Below the pieces are notes generated by a model, which saw nothing but the letters and a program-made list of their open reading frames with translations, did no database searches and was not told the origin of the DNA. Source: Verrucomicrobia bacterium UBA3761 (GTDB lineage: Bacteria; Verrucomicrobiota; Kiritimatiellia; RFP12; UBA1067). Taken from it: DNA of 7,706 nt. The position numbers were made by a program, and so were the translations under genes. Positions 5,455 to 7,706 of the stretch are shown here, piece by piece. Numbering within the stretch: the first letter of the stretch is position 1; each line of letters opens with the position of its first letter. Location of the stretch: contig DFGB01000036.1 in assembly GCA_002371135.1 (NCBI GenBank), positions 1 through 7,706 of the forward strand. The letters run 5' to 3'.

Positions 5455-7686
5455 CTACTTCACTATAATCAGCAACCCGGGCGGGATGTTTGCGACTTCG
5501 CACGCGACGCTCGCGCCTTCCACCTGAACGCCGAACATGTCGTATACCGGCGTTGCGGCGTAGACGTCGGTCGCGGCGCCTGGCGTCCATTGGACGCTCA
5601 ATTCGCCATTTTCGCCGCCTGCGATCGCCTGTTCGTTTTTCGTCCACTTGTAGGAGACGGCGCCCGATGCGTTGGCGACGAGGGTGACAGAACCCTGCGA
5701 TTTCGAGACGCTGCAATTCTGCGGACGCACGAGCCACCTTTCCGCGCCGTCCACTCCTTTGCCGCCATATATGAAGGGCGTATCGTTGTTCCCTTTCACG
5801 TAAGTATCCACCAGCGGCGCTGCCGATGGATTTACGGTATCGAAAAGTCCAATCGTACCGTCCGCGCCTTTATACGGCAGGTATTCGTGCACGAGCGTTT
5901 CCACGTCGTTTTCCGTCTCGTAGATGCGGAACGAATAGAGTTTCATGTAAGCCTCAAGGGAGAACGCTGTCCCATTGGCATCCGTTATTGCCGCGAACAA
6001 CCCCATGGGATGTTGAGACTGGGTGGCGCTTGAATAATTGCCGTTTACGCCGCCGTTGAGGGCCTCCTCTGCAACATCGCCGGTGACATAATACATTTTC
6101 TTCTCCACGGCATCGATGATTGCTTTGTGACGGCCCAAATCAGGAGCACCGAAAGATTTTGTTTTGTTCACAGACGCACTGTCGTGGCGCATGGTAAACT
6201 TGGTGCTGGAATTCACGTAAGCCGCAGCTCTGTTGTCGGTGGAAGTGTGCGCACCGAATATGACGCCATGCGTGCCGGATTGGTGGTATGTATACGCAAA
6301 GTCAATTTCGACGCGGGTGGTGTTTTTCATGTGGTAGCCGGTGTTGATGCCTTGCGTGCCGTCGCTTTCAATATACGCATCCTGCTCGCCGTCGATATTG
6401 CCGCCGTAAGTCGGAACGCCATCTGTGGCGCTTTCGATGAAGTCGCCGGAAGTCGTATCCTTGAACCCCGGAACGCCGTCTTTCACATACGGTATGTAGT
6501 CCTTGACAGGCTTGCCGTCCGTGAAGAATTTGATGCGGTAGATGCGCGACTTGGAGTAGTGGTTTGAAAAACTCTTGCCGTTTGCATTGTTGCAATCTGC
6601 GAAAATGCCAATCGGGATTGTGGATTGCGCAACGGGCGCGGCACCGGCGGCAAGCGTTGCGGTTTTGTTCGTCACGTTGCCGGTAATCAAATACGCTTTG
6701 GCTCCTGGAACGTCGTAGATTGCAGTATGGCGCACCGTATCGGCTTTGATTCCCAGCGAATAATAGTCTGGCGTATCACCGCTCAAGAACGAGAAATTGC
6801 CGCTACCGGTTAAATAGAAAGCGCTCATCGCAACAGATGTATCAGTGCTCGCGCCCCAGATGCGCTTGCCGTTTTCCGGCGTCGTGAACGCGAAATCGAC
6901 CTCGATGCGCGAAGCGGCGGAGAAGTAGTAGCCGCTGTCGAACGCGACCGTGCCGTCGGATTCGAGCCACCCCGTACCGACGTCCTGCATATCGCCGCCG
7001 TATGCGAACGGCGCGTTGCCGGAAGATTCGTTCAAACCTTCGTCCGGCAAAAAGACGCCCGTCGCCGCATCGTAAAGCCCGTTCTCGCCATCACGCTTTG
7101 CCGCGACGTAGTTGTGGACGAGCGTCCCCGCTTTCCAGATTTTGAAGCCGTAGAGCTTTACCATCGCCGAGTTTTTCTTCGACCTGTTGGCGAAGAGCAT
7201 CAGCGAATTCGCGGCCTGGATGGTCTCGTTGCCTTCGGGGAAGTCCATCGTCTTCGTATTGCCGTCGTATGTGAAGACGGTTTTACGCTGCTCGGCGTCG
7301 ATATCCATCGTGTAGCGCTTGCCGGTTTCCATGGCGACGTCGGTCGAGACCCATATAGCGGTGTCGCCTTCCGTTTTGGGTTCGGTGAAGGCCCAACCGA
7401 CGTTGCCGCCGCCTGTTATGTAAATACGCGCATAGCCGTCGTCGGCGCTTGTGGCCTCGAATAAAATCTGGCCGTATTGCCTCGTTTTGCCGTCTTCTTT
7501 GAAGGGCACTTCTCCGATGAACTCGAAGTCGGCGAAGATCCGTGTATCGGGGCCTGGAACGAAGCCGGTGTCGACGGCGTAGAACTTGCCGTCGGCGGAG
7601 GTTGCGATGTAGGCGTCATCCGCCAAAGCGCAATGCGCGGTGGCGAAAATCGCGCTCGCAAGCGCGAATGCGTTGGCGATTTTCAT
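5455..7686 (-). CDS. secreted three-module lectin-like (ConA/LamG-type) repeat protein with Ig-like tail
   Basis: A 743-aa exported protein. Residues 1-22 are a clear Sec signal peptide (cleavage after ALA, before DD). Three tandem modules of ~200 aa follow, starting near 26, 240 and 438. Each begins with a YIESDGT-like strand and a (D/N)(T/S)GY/F turn, then R-I/V-x-x-DF (RIFADF at 49, RIEVDF at 260, RVEIDF at 458). Later come a P-(I/M)-G-(I/L)-FA segment (358 and 560; LMLFAN in module 1), a KLYGFKI-type strand (VKLYGFKIW at 176, SRIYRIKFF at 380, MKLYSFRIY at 581), and a closing YGG (229-231, 427-429, 640-642). This pattern suggests a concanavalin A-like/LamG sandwich, usually glycan or surface binding. 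Residues ~651-735 look Ig-like (W681, with C658 and C729 as a possible disulfide). No catalytic motif, LPXTG, PEP-CTERM or autotransporter barrel is seen. The start is 4 nt from a poly-G run. Lectin assignment is moderate; secretion is well supported. Confidence 0.9.
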   Translation of the reverse strand: MKIANAFALASAIFATAHCALADDAYIATSADGKFYAVDTGFVPGPDTRIFADFEFIGEVPFKEDGKTRQYGQILFEATSADDGYARIYITGGGNVGWAFTEPKTEGDTAIWVSTDVAMETGKRYTMDIDAEQRKTVFTYDGNTKTMDFPEGNETIQAANSLMLFANRSKKNSAMVKLYGFKIWKAGTLVHNYVAAKRDGENGLYDAATGVFLPDEGLNESSGNAPFAYGGDMQDVGTGWLESDGTVAFDSGYYFSAASRIEVDFAFTTPENGKRIWGASTDTSVAMSAFYLTGSGNFSFLSGDTPDYYSLGIKADTVRHTAIYDVPGAKAYLITGNVTNKTATLAAGAAPVAQSTIPIGIFADCNNANGKSFSNHYSKSRIYRIKFFTDGKPVKDYIPYVKDGVPGFKDTTSGDFIESATDGVPTYGGNIDGEQDAYIESDGTQGINTGYHMKNTTRVEIDFAYTYHQSGTHGVIFGAHTSTDNRAAAYVNSSTKFTMRHDSASVNKTKSFGAPDLGRHKAIIDAVEKKMYYVTGDVAEEALNGGVNGNYSSATQSQHPMGLFAAITDANGTAFSLEAYMKLYSFRIYETENDVETLVHEYLPYKGADGTIGLFDTVNPSAAPLVDTYVKGNNDTPFIYGGKGVDGAERWLVRPQNCSVSKSQGSVTLVANASGAVSYKWTKNEQAIAGGENGELSVQWTPGAATDVYAATPVYDMFGVQVEGASVACEVANIPPGLLIIVK

Positions 7687-7690
7687 AATA

Positions 7691-7706
7691 CCCCCCCCCC
7701 CCCCCC
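7691..7706. repeat. homopolymer run of at least 16 C (G on the coding strand)
   Basis: Sixteen consecutive C residues end the window. Read on the minus strand, this is a G-run followed by TATT and then the ATG of the secreted-protein gene. It occupies the ribosome-binding or core-promoter zone. Its full length is not visible because the window stops inside it. It may be a slippage-prone regulatory tract, or an assembly-end artefact. Confidence 0.75.

Overview
The window is high-GC bacterial DNA with four complete plus-strand genes or gene pairs, one large minus-strand gene, and an unusual amount of short-period repeat DNA between and inside genes. No taxonomic marker is present. The mix (RlmB-type methyltransferase, cytoplasmic sensor kinase with a sigma-54 activator, Hanks-type kinase, a large repetitive secreted protein, no convincing Shine-Dalgarno sites) together with 7-, 8- and 9-bp tandem repeats and REP-like palindromes fits the PVC superphylum, perhaps a Kiritimatiellota or Verrucomicrobiota genome. 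That placement is inference.

Layout. 24-797: 2'-O-ribose RNA methyltransferase (rlmB family). 810-1871: soluble PAS histidine kinase. 1947-3311: NtrC-class sigma-54-dependent response regulator. The last two form a two-component pair. 3312-3480: a gene-free spacer built almost wholly of inverted and tandem repeats. 3481-4302: an exported protein with DnaJ-like CxxC zinc-finger motifs. 4311-5213: a compact soluble Ser/Thr kinase starting 8 nt later. 5214-5454: a palindrome-rich spacer between convergent genes. 5455-7686 (minus): a secreted protein with three lectin-like modules and an Ig-like tail. Its start codon lies 4 nt from a run of at least 16 G (coding strand) that reaches the window edge.

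How the genes may work together. The kinase/regulator pair would sense an intracellular signal through PAS and activate sigma-54 promoters; its targets are not identifiable here. The Cys-rich exported protein and the Ser/Thr kinase are probably co-transcribed. The secreted protein is an independent unit.

The most unusual content is the repeat DNA. A 7-bp TCTTCCC-type pyrimidine tract abuts two start codons. A degenerate five-unit version lies inside the response regulator, encoding its Pro/Ser linker, where gain or loss of one unit would shift the frame ahead of the DNA-binding domain. The G-run upstream of the surface protein is a second candidate variable site. No CRISPR array, transposase, tRNA or rRNA was recognised.
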